Origin: Bacteroidota bacterium | Lineage (GTDB): Bacteria; Bacteroidota; Bacteroidia; NS11-12g; UBA9320 | DNA: 64,000 bases | Direction: 5' to 3' | Assembly (NCBI GenBank): GCA_016124755.1 | Contig: WGNA01000015.1 | Span: forward strand, 1 to 64,000 | Shown here: positions 53,955 through 63,596 of the stretch, in pieces | How positions within the stretch are numbered: the first letter of the stretch is position 1 | How the letters are laid out: every line of letters begins with the position of its first letter | Notes under the pieces: generated by a model | Told to the model about the DNA's origin: nothing | Database searches by the model: none | The model's input: only the letters and a program-made list of their open reading frames with translations | Program-made: the position numbers and the translations under genes

Positions 53955-56900
53955 CTATTCCGCAACCTTAATCAAGGTGCCATCCGTACGAAAATATCCC
54001 ATGTGGTTATTCCTTCTGTAGCGGAAGACTTTCTGGCTGCTTTCAAAATAAATATCCTGACATTCCGGAGGTACGATAAATCTCCCGGTTGAATCTGCAA
54101 CACCGTTTAATGTATGATTAGAAACCGTACAAATATTCTCGGCGGGCTTTGAAATCCAGTCGAAAAATGGCGGAATAACCATAAATCCGTTCGTGTCGAT
54201 AATGCCGAATTGATTATTAATCTGAACTAATGCGAAACCGTTTTCGAAAGGTTCGGCAAACTGAAAAGTGGCATTAAAAAGATTCTGACCTTTTTCGTTT
54301 AAAAACTCTACTCCGGATGTGGTTCGCATTAAAACAAAGCCATTCCGGAACCCCGACAGAGGTTTGCCCGCAAATGAATTTAAGGTGTCGCAGTTTTTAT
54401 TTAATACGTAGGTTGTATTCTTATTATAACTCACAGTAAGATCGTTTTCAAAGGGTTCGATGTGCGAAAATTCGATCTTGTTAACCGGAAGTCCCTGTGT
54501 GTTGTACAAATAGTGTTTTCCATTGCGGCTTACAATTAGCACCCCGTTTAAAAAGCCCTGACTCACATGTCCTTTAATTTTTTTTACTTTTTCTCCCATC
54601 CGGTCGTAAATAAAAACAGAGCGGCTTTTTCGGGCTACGAAGCGATCTTCACCAAACCAGATTTTTTGAAATTTAACCGGAACAACATGTTTGCCCTGCG
54701 TATTTAAAATACCGCGAGAAGAGCCTTTCCGAACTTCAGCAAACCCTTCTTTATTAAAAGGCTCACCCCGTGAATACATAAATTTTGAAATGACTCGTCC
54801 GTTGGTTGTAATGTAACCGTACCGGGAGTTTTTACCCTGAGGACGAACTAATGCATATCCGTTACTGAATGGTTGAACCCGTGCGTAAATCGGTGAAATA
54901 ACAATAGCTCCGTCTGAATCCATATAACCGTAGTATTTCTCACCCATGGGTCGAACGGGTATCAGACCATCGCTAAACACATCCAGCTTTCTGTAAAGGG
55001 TTTTACCCAATTGTTTGTAGTTCGAATCGATCATCGCATATCCACGGCCCAAACGAACGGCAGCAATTCCATCTGAATACGGCACAGCGTAACGCAACCG
55101 ATAATTATCATCGGTCTGCAAACCGGAATCTGCCACCATTACTTTTCCTTGCTGATCAACCATTACCAGATGATTGTTAATTACAGCCCAGGCTCTTCCG
55201 TTTTTAAAAGTTTGTGTTTCCTCAAACATCGGAGAACAAATCATCTTTCCGTTTAGAGAGGCAAATCCGAATAAAGACTGAGAAGATGTGACCTTGTAGA
55301 GTTTATAATTGGTATGCGGCAGGTAAACTATTTTTTTATAAACCGGAGGAATCAGAAAATTATCTTTAAACGACCACACTCCATAAGTAGAGTCCAGCGT
55401 GCGAATGATCATTGAATTGTTTCTGATATCACCGAGCTCTGCAATTCGAAGGTGTTTAAATTCTTCCCGGGTTTTAATAAAGTTGCCATTAATATCAATG
55501 AATGCCCAATAACCATCTCCGAAAATTGTATAGCCCCGGGCTGATTTTCCGTACCGGGAACATTGCGCCTTTAGCTGTGAAGTGAGTTCTGTAGGACTAA
55601 TAACCACGCATTTCCGGTAATACGGATTCTTACTTACGTATTCGTTTTTTTCTTCGGGTAGTGAAGTCATTCGTTCACCGACAAATACTGCCGCGTAACC
55701 TCCCGAATAAGGTGTTATGTACTTGCTGCCATACCATTTTACCATTCCGTTCGATTTGTTAACTGTGGCAAAGAATCCATTCGTAAACAAAACACGGATG
55801 GAAGGCATGTCGGCATCCCGAATATTTTTAACGTCGATGTAAAGTGCTTTGGGTTGAATTAAAGTTCGAAAACGCACTTCGTCTATTAATGCGTAAACGC
55901 CGTAGAAATGAGCGTCGACGTCTCCGTACATAATGTCTCTTCGAACATTTACTTTCCCGATTACATATTCGGTTCCGGCAACTTTTTCCAGTTCATCAAA
56001 AACCGGTTGAATAATGGTTCGTCCGCTCGAGTCTTTAAGTCCCCACTTCTTTTTGCTGTCGCGAAACCAAAGTTCGTTGGGTGTAACATTGTTTATCGAA
56101 GTTCTGCGAATCGGTGATGCGCCACCGTTTGAAACCATTTCGGAAGAGCCGATAACTCCGGTAAGCGCAATAGAACTTACATTTGAAAAAACGAGCGAAT
56201 CTGTAATGGTAAGGGTTGAATTGAATTCGTATAAAATGGCTGTAGAATCGGTGCGGGCTTTAACAACCCGGTCGTCTCCGGATGTTATATCATTATACCG
56301 GCAGGGCAAAAGCTGTTTTCCGTTAGAATCGATTAAACCCCAAAATCCATTTTTTCGGACCGGTATGGAACCCCAGGAATATTCGGGTCGCGCCCAGTCG
56401 AATTCATTATTTGTGATCCGTTTTCCATCGGTATTAAAAATCGCGTAACCGGATTGATTTAGTACGGCAACAAACCGGCTTGAATCTTCCAGCAAGCGTA
56501 TCGCTGAAAATTCAATCGGAATGATAAAACGCTTTTTAATCGTGGAGAAGATACCGAATGTGCTGTCGTGTCCGACTAAAAACCAATCGGTTCCTGATGG
56601 TTGAATCGTGCCTTTTGATTCATAAATTATGCGACGGCTTCCTGCATCGTAGATCGTAACTGAATCATGGTTGTGTATGCTGTAAAATCCTCTTCCAAGA
56701 TAATTGGAATATTGCATTCTAACGGAGGTTAATGAGTCGCCATTCGGTGCATACAGATCCGTTTGAATGCCATCTTTTTGTTTAGCAAAAATGATTTCAG
56801 ACCCGATATCATATTCAACATGCCGGGTTTTAATAATCAATTCTCCGGTTCTGGAATAAACGACGCAATTCCCGGATTTGCAGGCTTCGAAGTATTTCCC

Positions 56901-57371
56901 GACTTGTTTGATGCCATGATAAAGAGTGGGAACAATTATCACATTGTTTACATCTGCCATTCCGAAAAGTGAATCCTTAATGATCAGGATTTCCGGATCC
57001 GGGGAGAATGACACTGCGTCGTACACCGCGTCGATCGTCGATTTCTGAGCAATGTTGTACCAGCCGTAGAAACCTTCTTTCCGGTAAATGATAATATCGT
57101 TTTGTAAATCGGCTACTTCATTAAACTGAAGCGGAGCGACAACATTTCCTAGCGTGTCGATGAGAAAACTTCCGGTTCCGTTTGAAGCCCAGGTGTATGG
57201 AGAAGAATTAAACGGAAGGCATAAATCAAACTTCGGATTTATCTTCCACACACCTTCTGAATTAATATAACCCCATTTCCCATCTTTATCGGCGGGTAAG
57301 AGATTGAATCTGGATTGGGCAAAAACCGAATTAAGAGAAAGAAAAAAGATGACGGTGGAGATCCATCTCAT
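53955..57371 (-). CDS. WG-repeat protein, secreted
   Basis: 1138 residues. Signal peptide (MRWISTVIFFLSLNSVFA|Q, residue 18/19). The rest is built from WG repeats (KWGYINSEGVW, GFWGLIDSNGKQLLPCRY, KKWGLKDSSGRTII, YYGYMDSDGAIVISP, RYGYITTNGRVIS, QFGIIDTNGFMVIPP and others); I count at least fifteen readable units, often followed by PFxNGYALV. WG repeats form beta-propeller-like structures; function unknown. It is the second gene of an operon with the lipoprotein, whose stop lies 14 bp upstream of its ATG. Confidence 0.9.
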   Translation of the reverse strand: MRWISTVIFFLSLNSVFAQSRFNLLPADKDGKWGYINSEGVWKINPKFDLCLPFNSSPYTWASNGTGSFLIDTLGNVVAPLQFNEVADLQNDIIIYRKEGFYGWYNIAQKSTIDAVYDAVSFSPDPEILIIKDSLFGMADVNNVIIVPTLYHGIKQVGKYFEACKSGNCVVYSRTGELIIKTRHVEYDIGSEIIFAKQKDGIQTDLYAPNGDSLTSVRMQYSNYLGRGFYSIHNHDSVTIYDAGSRRIIYESKGTIQPSGTDWFLVGHDSTFGIFSTIKKRFIIPIEFSAIRLLEDSSRFVAVLNQSGYAIFNTDGKRITNNEFDWARPEYSWGSIPVRKNGFWGLIDSNGKQLLPCRYNDITSGDDRVVKARTDSTAILYEFNSTLTITDSLVFSNVSSIALTGVIGSSEMVSNGGASPIRRTSINNVTPNELWFRDSKKKWGLKDSSGRTIIQPVFDELEKVAGTEYVIGKVNVRRDIMYGDVDAHFYGVYALIDEVRFRTLIQPKALYIDVKNIRDADMPSIRVLFTNGFFATVNKSNGMVKWYGSKYITPYSGGYAAVFVGERMTSLPEEKNEYVSKNPYYRKCVVISPTELTSQLKAQCSRYGKSARGYTIFGDGYWAFIDINGNFIKTREEFKHLRIAELGDIRNNSMIIRTLDSTYGVWSFKDNFLIPPVYKKIVYLPHTNYKLYKVTSSQSLFGFASLNGKMICSPMFEETQTFKNGRAWAVINNHLVMVDQQGKVMVADSGLQTDDNYRLRYAVPYSDGIAAVRLGRGYAMIDSNYKQLGKTLYRKLDVFSDGLIPVRPMGEKYYGYMDSDGAIVISPIYARVQPFSNGYALVRPQGKNSRYGYITTNGRVISKFMYSRGEPFNKEGFAEVRKGSSRGILNTQGKHVVPVKFQKIWFGEDRFVARKSRSVFIYDRMGEKVKKIKGHVSQGFLNGVLIVSRNGKHYLYNTQGLPVNKIEFSHIEPFENDLTVSYNKNTTYVLNKNCDTLNSFAGKPLSGFRNGFVLMRTTSGVEFLNEKGQNLFNATFQFAEPFENGFALVQINNQFGIIDTNGFMVIPPFFDWISKPAENICTVSNHTLNGVADSTGRFIVPPECQDIYFESSQKVFRYRRNNHMGYFRTDGTLIKVAE

Positions 57372-57385
57372 GTTCTTTCAAAAAA

Positions 57386-58750
57386 TTAAAGTGATTCAAT
57401 ATAATGTCGCAAATCTGCTGAACTGGAAATCACCACATCGGTATTTCGCATACTAAAGGAGAATTCTTTTTCGGGATCAACCGAATCCCAATCGCCGTTC
57501 TCAAAATCAGATGTTGTAAATTCATATAAATGGCCGTCGCTGTCTAATGAAATAAGTACGTTGTCTTCTTTGGGGTCAAACATGAAATTCCAACCTGAAT
57601 TAGATGTGTACGGAATGGCGCCTTTGTTTTTTCTTTCAAGGAGATACGCTTTGTTAAATACCTTTTTTAAGAGGGGAATGAAAAATACTGCGGATTTAAA
57701 AGAGACCTTTCTTTTCAGATGATAAATGCGATCGAAGTTGTAAACACCAAGTCCGGAAATCACAAAAGATCTGGATAGATCCGCCATCATATCAATTCGC
57801 TTTTTTTCATCTTCACGCGATTTCACTTTTGACAAATAGGTAGTCATTTTGGAGCTGAAATTTTTATTCGCTTTCTCATAATTGCTTCCAAACAGAACGG
57901 GAGTTACGTCAACAGAAAAACTATTTTTTTGAGAATTATAGCCGCTGAGATGGTAAACTGACCGATCTGCATCAACGCAGGTGAGCCGAGGATTTCGGAT
58001 GTCTCCCTGCATGGCCGCTTCCGGAATTGCAGAATTGTCGGCTGTTTTCCAAAGCACATTATCGAGATCGGCAAATTCCGGATTTTCTTCTTTGTTAACC
58101 GACAATTCAAAAACCTGATCGGTGCTTTTTGCTTTTTGAATGGCAACCGGTTTAATCGGGTCGGGACCAAGAAATTCGAGTGCTTCTTTTTTAACCGGAT
58201 TCGGCATTGGGTCGGTGCGGCCTTTTTCAATCCAGTTTCCGGCTGTTTCATCAAATGCATAAAAATTGAAATCGTTTCCTTCCTTAAAAGAGGCGAGCTG
58301 AATTTCGATTTCTTTATTGTCGGCAATCTTTACTTTTTGGTCTCCGGCTTTTCCGTCGATTTTAAACATACCGGCGGTTTCGAGTGAGGCCATTTCTCCG
58401 TTTTCTGCATTAATGTTCATAGGAATTCCGCTGAGAATTACATCGGTTGCGTCGTGAAATTCCTGAAATTCAATTTTAACTTCTCCGGTTATTTTTTCTC
58501 CACTTTCACTCACAAAAGCATTTGCCGGAATTATAATTCGCGAGCCGGTTGGCGTTTCCAAAACCGATTCTTCCAAGGCATTTACAGCAAAACTGTAGAG
58601 GTTCGGTTTAATGTCGGGAAGCGGAGGAGTGATTTCTTGTCTGGATGCTTTTTGGGTTGAAGATGTGGATTCTGAGTTTGATGTTTTAGAATCTTTTTGA
58701 CAAGAAATAACGAATAAAGCTGCAATAGCGATTGCGAAAAGTTTTTTCAT
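57386..58750 (-). CDS. Lipoprotein upstream of the WG-repeat protein
   Basis: 454 residues from ATG 58750 (MKKLFAIAIAALFVISCQKD, lipobox Cys17); a start 42 bp earlier would give a poorer signal. A Ser/Thr linker is followed by SRIIIPANAFVSESGEKITGEVKIEFQEFHDATD, then SGIPMNINAENGEMASLETAGMF. This segment recurs in Bacteroidota lipoproteins; the fold may be ZU5-like. The C-terminal half is mixed with no named domain. Likely partner of the WG-repeat protein in the cell envelope (inference from the operon). Confidence 0.85.
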   Translation of the reverse strand: MKKLFAIAIAALFVISCQKDSKTSNSESTSSTQKASRQEITPPLPDIKPNLYSFAVNALEESVLETPTGSRIIIPANAFVSESGEKITGEVKIEFQEFHDATDVILSGIPMNINAENGEMASLETAGMFKIDGKAGDQKVKIADNKEIEIQLASFKEGNDFNFYAFDETAGNWIEKGRTDPMPNPVKKEALEFLGPDPIKPVAIQKAKSTDQVFELSVNKEENPEFADLDNVLWKTADNSAIPEAAMQGDIRNPRLTCVDADRSVYHLSGYNSQKNSFSVDVTPVLFGSNYEKANKNFSSKMTTYLSKVKSREDEKKRIDMMADLSRSFVISGLGVYNFDRIYHLKRKVSFKSAVFFIPLLKKVFNKAYLLERKNKGAIPYTSNSGWNFMFDPKEDNVLISLDSDGHLYEFTTSDFENGDWDSVDPEKEFSFSMRNTDVVISSSADLRHYIESL

Positions 58751-58889
58751 AATTGTGCTGTTGTGTTTGGGTAATGGTTGTGGCAGTTTCAAATTGCCGA
58801 TAAGTTAACACATACACGATTAGATTTTAAAAAAGGTTGGAAGAGAATTTTTGAAGGGGATACTCTTTAGATCAAAATTGCGCCAATAT

Positions 58890-60125
58890 CTAATTCAAAA
58901 TCTCCAACGGTCGGGATGCTTCCGAGTCTCTGATCAATATCGCGACATCAAAATAATGGGCAGTTGCCATTTTGTTTTCGGGCTTCCACAGTGACGGTCG
59001 AAGCAGTCTTTTAATTTTTATCAGATGGCCGTTGTGATTCATAATAAACGGTGATCCGGTTTGGGTGAGATGAAATAAGGTGAGATCCGAAAGTGTGTTT
59101 CGTTTCAGATATTTTATGCCCTTAAAGTGTTCTAAAAAATGATCCGAAATGCCGAATCTGCCTTTGGTCGTGTATTTCAAAAACTTCCCGTTCTCATCTT
59201 TTCTTACATCCCACAAAACCCGGCTGTTTGCCAAAAATCCCTGAATGGTTAAAATCTGATTCGTTTTGTACAATTCGTTTTGAGCGATTCTGTGAAACAA
59301 AGGAGAACCGCCGTTTATCCGGTTTTTCAAAATGTGAAATACTCCCATCCGGAAGAATTGTATTTTGTTTTTATGTTCTAAAGTCGGGGAAATTTCACGG
59401 TAGTTATTCAGCATTTCTGCCTCCCGACTTGAATAGCTGAAAGTGGATTTAATGTTCCTCAGTATGTGATAAAATGCTCCGGTATCGGAAACCAGTTCGT
59501 TGTACACTGTTTTATTATTTTCGACGTAGGCAACAAAGCGCTTCAACATTTTCTGGAGCGAAGAATTCCCGAAGGCCGACCAGTTTTCAGATGTATTTGT
59601 AAGCTGGTTAAGCGAATCGAGATAATGGTTTGTTTGATCAGGATGTAACAATCGCACGAGATGTAGAACGCTGAATTTGTAGGAAGCGGGTTTATCGATT
59701 CCGATCACCTGAATGTGGTTTTTCCGAAACAGTACCCTCAACGTTTTCCATTTTTCATACACTTCAATCGTGCGTTCCTGCGGAATTCGTTCGCCGTATT
59801 CATAGATCAACGACTTCAGTAAATTCGTGTCACCGGATGAGATATACTCATTGAAAAAATACGCGGTTGAAAAATCGGTTTCCGGGAAGTAGTATTTGAG
59901 TCGGTTGTGTTTGATGAGATCTTTTAAAAGTTTGATTTCGGTGATTTCTGTTTTTGCACTTCCGTGTACAGCCCCAAATCCTACAATCCGAATTTCCTCC
60001 GCCGGATTAAAATCTGTGGAGTGTAAATCACTTTTGTTGTTTTTGAGATAAAGCTTTTCCGGATTCACCCCTTTTGTTAAGGAAAAGGTTGCCATCAGCA
60101 TTATAAGAAAAACCGTTTTTTTCAC
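58890..60125 (-). CDS. Erythromycin-esterase-like fold protein
   Basis: 411 residues from GTG 60125 (VKKTVFLIMLMATFSL, signal peptide); the frame is open upstream, but those codons overlap the previous gene. VGFGAVHGSAKTEITEIKLLKDLI followed by YFPETDFSTAYFFNEYISSGD has the order GxGxxHGxxE...ExDxxxxxxxNxY of the EreA/ChaN-like superfamily; His and Glu in these motifs are catalytic in erythromycin esterases. Resistance is not implied: the family is broad and the substrate unknown. It is downstream of the DUF998-like gene with a 2-bp gap. Confidence 0.75.
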   Translation of the reverse strand: MKKTVFLIMLMATFSLTKGVNPEKLYLKNNKSDLHSTDFNPAEEIRIVGFGAVHGSAKTEITEIKLLKDLIKHNRLKYYFPETDFSTAYFFNEYISSGDTNLLKSLIYEYGERIPQERTIEVYEKWKTLRVLFRKNHIQVIGIDKPASYKFSVLHLVRLLHPDQTNHYLDSLNQLTNTSENWSAFGNSSLQKMLKRFVAYVENNKTVYNELVSDTGAFYHILRNIKSTFSYSSREAEMLNNYREISPTLEHKNKIQFFRMGVFHILKNRINGGSPLFHRIAQNELYKTNQILTIQGFLANSRVLWDVRKDENGKFLKYTTKGRFGISDHFLEHFKGIKYLKRNTLSDLTLFHLTQTGSPFIMNHNGHLIKIKRLLRPSLWKPENKMATAHYFDVAILIRDSEASRPLEILN

Positions 60126-60127
60126 AA

Positions 60128-60751
60128 TTACTCTGAAGGAATATGAATTAATCGGTTGAATAAAAAATGAATCAACATCCACCCAAAAGTACAGAAGAAC
60201 ATGACTCGCTGGTAAATTCCACTGTAATTGGGTACGTCGATAATGAAATGTTTTCCGGCATTGGCCATTAATACGGAAGCAATAATGGAAATGAGAAAAG
60301 CCAGACATGCGAGAATTTTAAAGAGAATTTGCTTTGTTTTAAGCACGGAAATCAATGCAAATGAGGTGAAGAATATTCCGGTTGTAGTAGCAAAAATGCT
60401 GTGGAGATCATCCATCCATTTCAGATATTCCACATCGGGGTCAACCGGTTTGTGATGAAAGATGGCAACTCCAATCAGTGATAATCCGAAACCCGCTAAT
60501 AAACCAAAACTGAGTTTGTCTTTTTGTTTCAGAAGATACGATCCGGATAAAACCGCAGAGATTCCCAGTGCGGCAAAAACCAGATTCATGATCCATGCAT
60601 TTTTGGTGTGTTGAGCGCCGAGTTCGCTGGTGGTGTTGCAAACAATACAATATCCGGGTGAAGTGTGCCTTGGTAGAATATACATTACAATCCAAAGAGC
60701 AATACAGGAAATTAAAAAGAGAAACCAGAAAAGTGTGTATTTGGATTTCAT
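60128..60751 (-). CDS. DUF998-like six-helix membrane protein
   Basis: 207 residues, about six membrane helices. ATG 60751 (MKSKYTLFWF) is preferred over a TTG 21 bp upstream that overlaps the promoter. The helix pattern and a GYCIVCNTTSELGAQHTKN loop plus LHSIFATTTGIFFTSFAL resemble DUF998/YwiC-like proteins; assignment is tentative. First gene of a two-gene operon with the EreA-like gene. Confidence 0.72.
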   Translation of the reverse strand: MKSKYTLFWFLFLISCIALWIVMYILPRHTSPGYCIVCNTTSELGAQHTKNAWIMNLVFAALGISAVLSGSYLLKQKDKLSFGLLAGFGLSLIGVAIFHHKPVDPDVEYLKWMDDLHSIFATTTGIFFTSFALISVLKTKQILFKILACLAFLISIIASVLMANAGKHFIIDVPNYSGIYQRVMFFCTFGWMLIHFLFNRLIHIPSE

Positions 60752-60769
60752 TACCGTTTGCTGTCTGTT

Positions 60770-60777
60770 CAAAAATA
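60770..60777 (-). promoter_or_regulatory. -7 box (TATTTTTG) of the DUF998-like gene
   Basis: Exact TAnnTTTG on the minus strand, 18 bp before ATG 60751 and overlapping the alternative TTG 60772. Confidence 0.45.
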
Positions 60778-60833
60778 ATTTTAATCCGACAGTAAATCGA
60801 AATCAATCCGGTTTAAGAATTTCGTTGATATAT

Positions 60834-61139
60834 TCAGCCGGGAAATTTATCTCCGATGATTCCCAGTATTGAAATCAGGTAATACATAATTATTAAAGTG
60901 ATTATTCCCGACACGAACCATGACCAAAAGGTTATTGTCCGTTCTCGTTTTACATCCTTTTTTATTTGTTCCCAGATTCGTCGTTTTTCTTCTGTTGTTC
61001 TTTTTTTGTCTTTGAGCGATGGTTTGTTGAGATCCTTTAAATATCTCTTCCGAATTTCATAAACCTGCCCCCGGCGATAGTTGCGTATGCGGGTATTTTC
61101 TTTCAGAACAGTGTTTATGGATGAAACGAAAAAGCTCAT
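60834..61139 (-). CDS. Small basic membrane protein
   Basis: 101 residues: a Lys/Arg/Glu-rich cytoplasmic part (YRRGQVYEIRKRYL, LKDKKRTTEEKRRIWEQIKK) and one hydrophobic C-terminal helix of about 24 residues (about 73-96). No family recognised. Its coding quality is fair; it is flanked by gaps of 61-82 bp. Confidence 0.6.
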   Translation of the reverse strand: MSFFVSSINTVLKENTRIRNYRRGQVYEIRKRYLKDLNKPSLKDKKRTTEEKRRIWEQIKKDVKRERTITFWSWFVSGIITLIIMYYLISILGIIGDKFPG

Positions 61140-61206
61140 TATACTTCAAATACGAAGTGAACTGTATTAGGTTACGAAACAACAGAAATTAAAATATGAT
61201 AACCCC

Positions 61207-61959
61207 CTAGACTTTCTTCTTCCACACCAATGCCACTGCAATAAAGACAAAACCCACACTTAACACCGCAGCAATAAATTCTTTGTCCATGTCGGAGCAG
61301 AGATTATTTAAAAAATGAAATGCCATACACCAAAGAACGGAACCTCTGCTATTATTAAAAATGGCAGTAAGAATAAGGGCTCCGACAGATAAACCGAAAA
61401 AGAAACCGATGGAAATTCCAAGTGAAAAATCAAACCTATAAAAGAAAAAGGGGAAATGCCAGATAGCCCAGATCGGAATAAGAATAAAGGTTGATTTTAA
61501 TGCAGTAAACCTTGATTGCAAATGTGGAAGTAAATATCCCCGCCATCCGATTTCCTCAAATACTGCGTATGTAATTAACGGAAGAAACCAGATAAAAAAA
61601 GTCCGATTGTCTGTTGTGATTCCCGAAATATATTTATTGAAATCCGGCCACTCACCTTTTGAAATTGCAGAGATAAATACACCCAAAGCAAAAAGAATTA
61701 ACGGACTCAACACCACCCAGATAAACAGATTCGGAATTTTAGTCAGCCGGATTCTCTCGCCTGAAATCGGATCACGAGATATTCGGGAGACCACAACAGC
61801 ACCGATAGCAGGACCCAATGCTCCAAAAGCATGAAGGAAGTTAATAGCCATCGAATTGTCTCCATATAATTTTAGTGCAGTGAAAATGAAAATCCACGTA
61901 AATCCGTAAGAAATAATGATGTACAAAACAACGCTTCGCCAAAATGACTTCATGTCCAT
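61207..61959 (-). CDS. CPBP intramembrane metalloprotease
   Basis: 250 residues, about seven membrane helices. The family motifs are present: FEEIGWRGYLLP (EExxxR), IWAIWHFPFFFY (HxxxF) and a late HFLNNLC (HxxxN). By family these are glutamate/His intramembrane proteases (Rce1-like); many act in prenyl-protein processing or self-immunity, but the substrate here is unknown. It is next to the pst operon but separated by 33 bp; a link is not evident. Confidence 0.88.
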   Translation of the reverse strand: MDMKSFWRSVVLYIIISYGFTWIFIFTALKLYGDNSMAINFLHAFGALGPAIGAVVVSRISRDPISGERIRLTKIPNLFIWVVLSPLILFALGVFISAISKGEWPDFNKYISGITTDNRTFFIWFLPLITYAVFEEIGWRGYLLPHLQSRFTALKSTFILIPIWAIWHFPFFFYRFDFSLGISIGFFFGLSVGALILTAIFNNSRGSVLWCMAFHFLNNLCSDMDKEFIAAVLSVGFVFIAVALVWKKKV

Positions 61960-61992
61960 TGAAATTTAATACGAAGCTATTTTCTGAAAATG

Positions 61993-62751
61993 TCAACCGA
62001 AATGACCGCTGATATAATTGCGGGTGAGTTCTTTCTTTGCATTATTAAAAATTACATCGGTGGTGTCGTATTCGATGAGTTCACCCAGATACATAAAAGC
62101 AACTTTATCTGAAATTCGTTGTGCCTGTTGCATGTTGTGCGTTACAATTACAATGGTGTAATCGCTTCGCAGTTTCAAAATCAAATCTTCTATTTTGTGC
62201 GTGCTGATCGGGTCGAGTGCGGAACAGGGTTCGTCCATCAGAATTACCTCCGGCCTTAAAATAACCGTTCTGGCAATGCACAATCGCTGTTGTTGTCCGC
62301 CCGAAAGTTTGGTCGCGGGTTTCTTTAAATCATCTTTAACCTCATCCCACAGATAACTTTCTTTCAGTGCATTTTCCACCAAATCCTCCATTTCTGATTT
62401 CGGGTATTTGTGAATTTTTAATGCGTAGGCCAGATTATCGAAAATGCTTTTGGGAAGCGGATTCGGTTTTTGAAACACCATTCCGATTCGCTTTCTCAAT
62501 TGAGTTAAAGGCTGTGAAGGATGATAAATATCCTGATCGTCGATGGTTAACTTCCCCTGAATTTTAGCTTCCGGTGTTAAGTCGTGCATCCGGTTGAACG
62601 AACGGAGCAAGGTCGATTTGCCACACCCGGAAGGACCGATCAAAGAAGTAACTTCCTTCTCCGGAAAATCAATATTGATGTTTTTCAAAATCTGCTTTTC
62701 GCCGAAAAACAAATTCATATCATGTGCGGCAAGTTTTGCGTGGTTTTCCAT
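61993..62751 (-). CDS. pstB: Phosphate ABC transporter ATP-binding protein
   Basis: 252 residues. Walker A GPSGCGKST, Q-loop GMVFQKPNPLP, signature LSGGQQQR, Walker B VILMDEPCSALDP and the H-loop VIVTHNMQQ. LRSFNRMHDLTP is a PstB hallmark. Inner-membrane associated; energises phosphate uptake. Last visible gene of pstC-pstA-pstB; no phoU follows here. Confidence 0.96.
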   Translation of the reverse strand: MENHAKLAAHDMNLFFGEKQILKNINIDFPEKEVTSLIGPSGCGKSTLLRSFNRMHDLTPEAKIQGKLTIDDQDIYHPSQPLTQLRKRIGMVFQKPNPLPKSIFDNLAYALKIHKYPKSEMEDLVENALKESYLWDEVKDDLKKPATKLSGGQQQRLCIARTVILRPEVILMDEPCSALDPISTHKIEDLILKLRSDYTIVIVTHNMQQAQRISDKVAFMYLGELIEYDTTDVIFNNAKKELTRNYISGHFG

Positions 62752-62753
62752 AT

Positions 62754-63596
62754 TCAGGCTTTTTCGCGGTTTTTATATCGCACGTAAAAGGCGACCAGAT
62801 TCAGAATAAAGACGAGTGATATCAAAACGACGGCAGTGCCATACGCAAGTGGACGAACCTGCTCAATCGACGTGTGTTGTGTGGAAAGCATATACAGGTG
62901 ATACGGCAGTGCCATAAACTCCTGATTCACCGACATCGTTAGTCCGTTTATATAAAATGCCGCACCGGTGAACAAGATGGGTGCGGTTTCCCCGGCGGCT
63001 CTGGAAAGCGTTAGAATAACACCCGTTAAAATACCGGGAAGTGCTTTGGGAACAACAACATCCCGAATAGTTTCAAATTGAGTACATCCGAGCGCAAGTG
63101 TAGCTTCCCGCATCGAATTCGGAATTGTTTTTAATGCCTCTTCTGTGGTTGTAATGATGTATGGAAGCGATAACAAACCGAGTGTTAATCCGGCAGATAA
63201 TACGGAGGTACCTAGATTTAATGTCTGAACAAAAAGGGCTAATCCGAACAAACCATAAATGATGGAAGGAATGCCGGCAAGGTTGCGGATGGAAGCACGG
63301 ATCAAACCTGTAACCCAATTCGAGGGTGCGTATTCGTTGAGGTAAACAGCACAGGCAATGCCGAACGGAACAGCGAAAACGGTTGTGATCAGTGTTAAGA
63401 GAACGGTTCCGATTACCGCCGGAATAATGCCACCCTCGGTCATTCCGTTTCTCGGGAAATCCACCACAAAATGCCAGGTAACAGACGACCAACCCTGAGA
63501 AAAAATATCGATCAGAATAATGCCGAGAAACAGGCAAACGACAACCGCGCTTCCTACCGTTGCGGTCCAGTTGAGAATATGCCGGATCTTTTTCAT
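62754..63596 (-). CDS. pstA: Phosphate ABC transporter permease PstA
   Basis: 280 residues, six membrane helices. RNLAGIPSIIYGLFGLALFV and the EAA loop REATLALGCTQFETIRDVVVPKALPGI, followed by AAGETAPILFTGAA, are PstA signatures. The ATG overlaps the pstC stop by 4 bp, and pstB starts 2 bp after its stop. Confidence 0.95.
   Translation of the reverse strand: MKKIRHILNWTATVGSAVVVCLFLGIILIDIFSQGWSSVTWHFVVDFPRNGMTEGGIIPAVIGTVLLTLITTVFAVPFGIACAVYLNEYAPSNWVTGLIRASIRNLAGIPSIIYGLFGLALFVQTLNLGTSVLSAGLTLGLLSLPYIITTTEEALKTIPNSMREATLALGCTQFETIRDVVVPKALPGILTGVILTLSRAAGETAPILFTGAAFYINGLTMSVNQEFMALPYHLYMLSTQHTSIEQVRPLAYGTAVVLISLVFILNLVAFYVRYKNREKA

Noticed and set aside
58890-60125. Macrolide-resistance gene
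   Set aside because: The protein is exported and only shares the EreA-like fold; the superfamily is broad and there are no resistance or mobility genes nearby.
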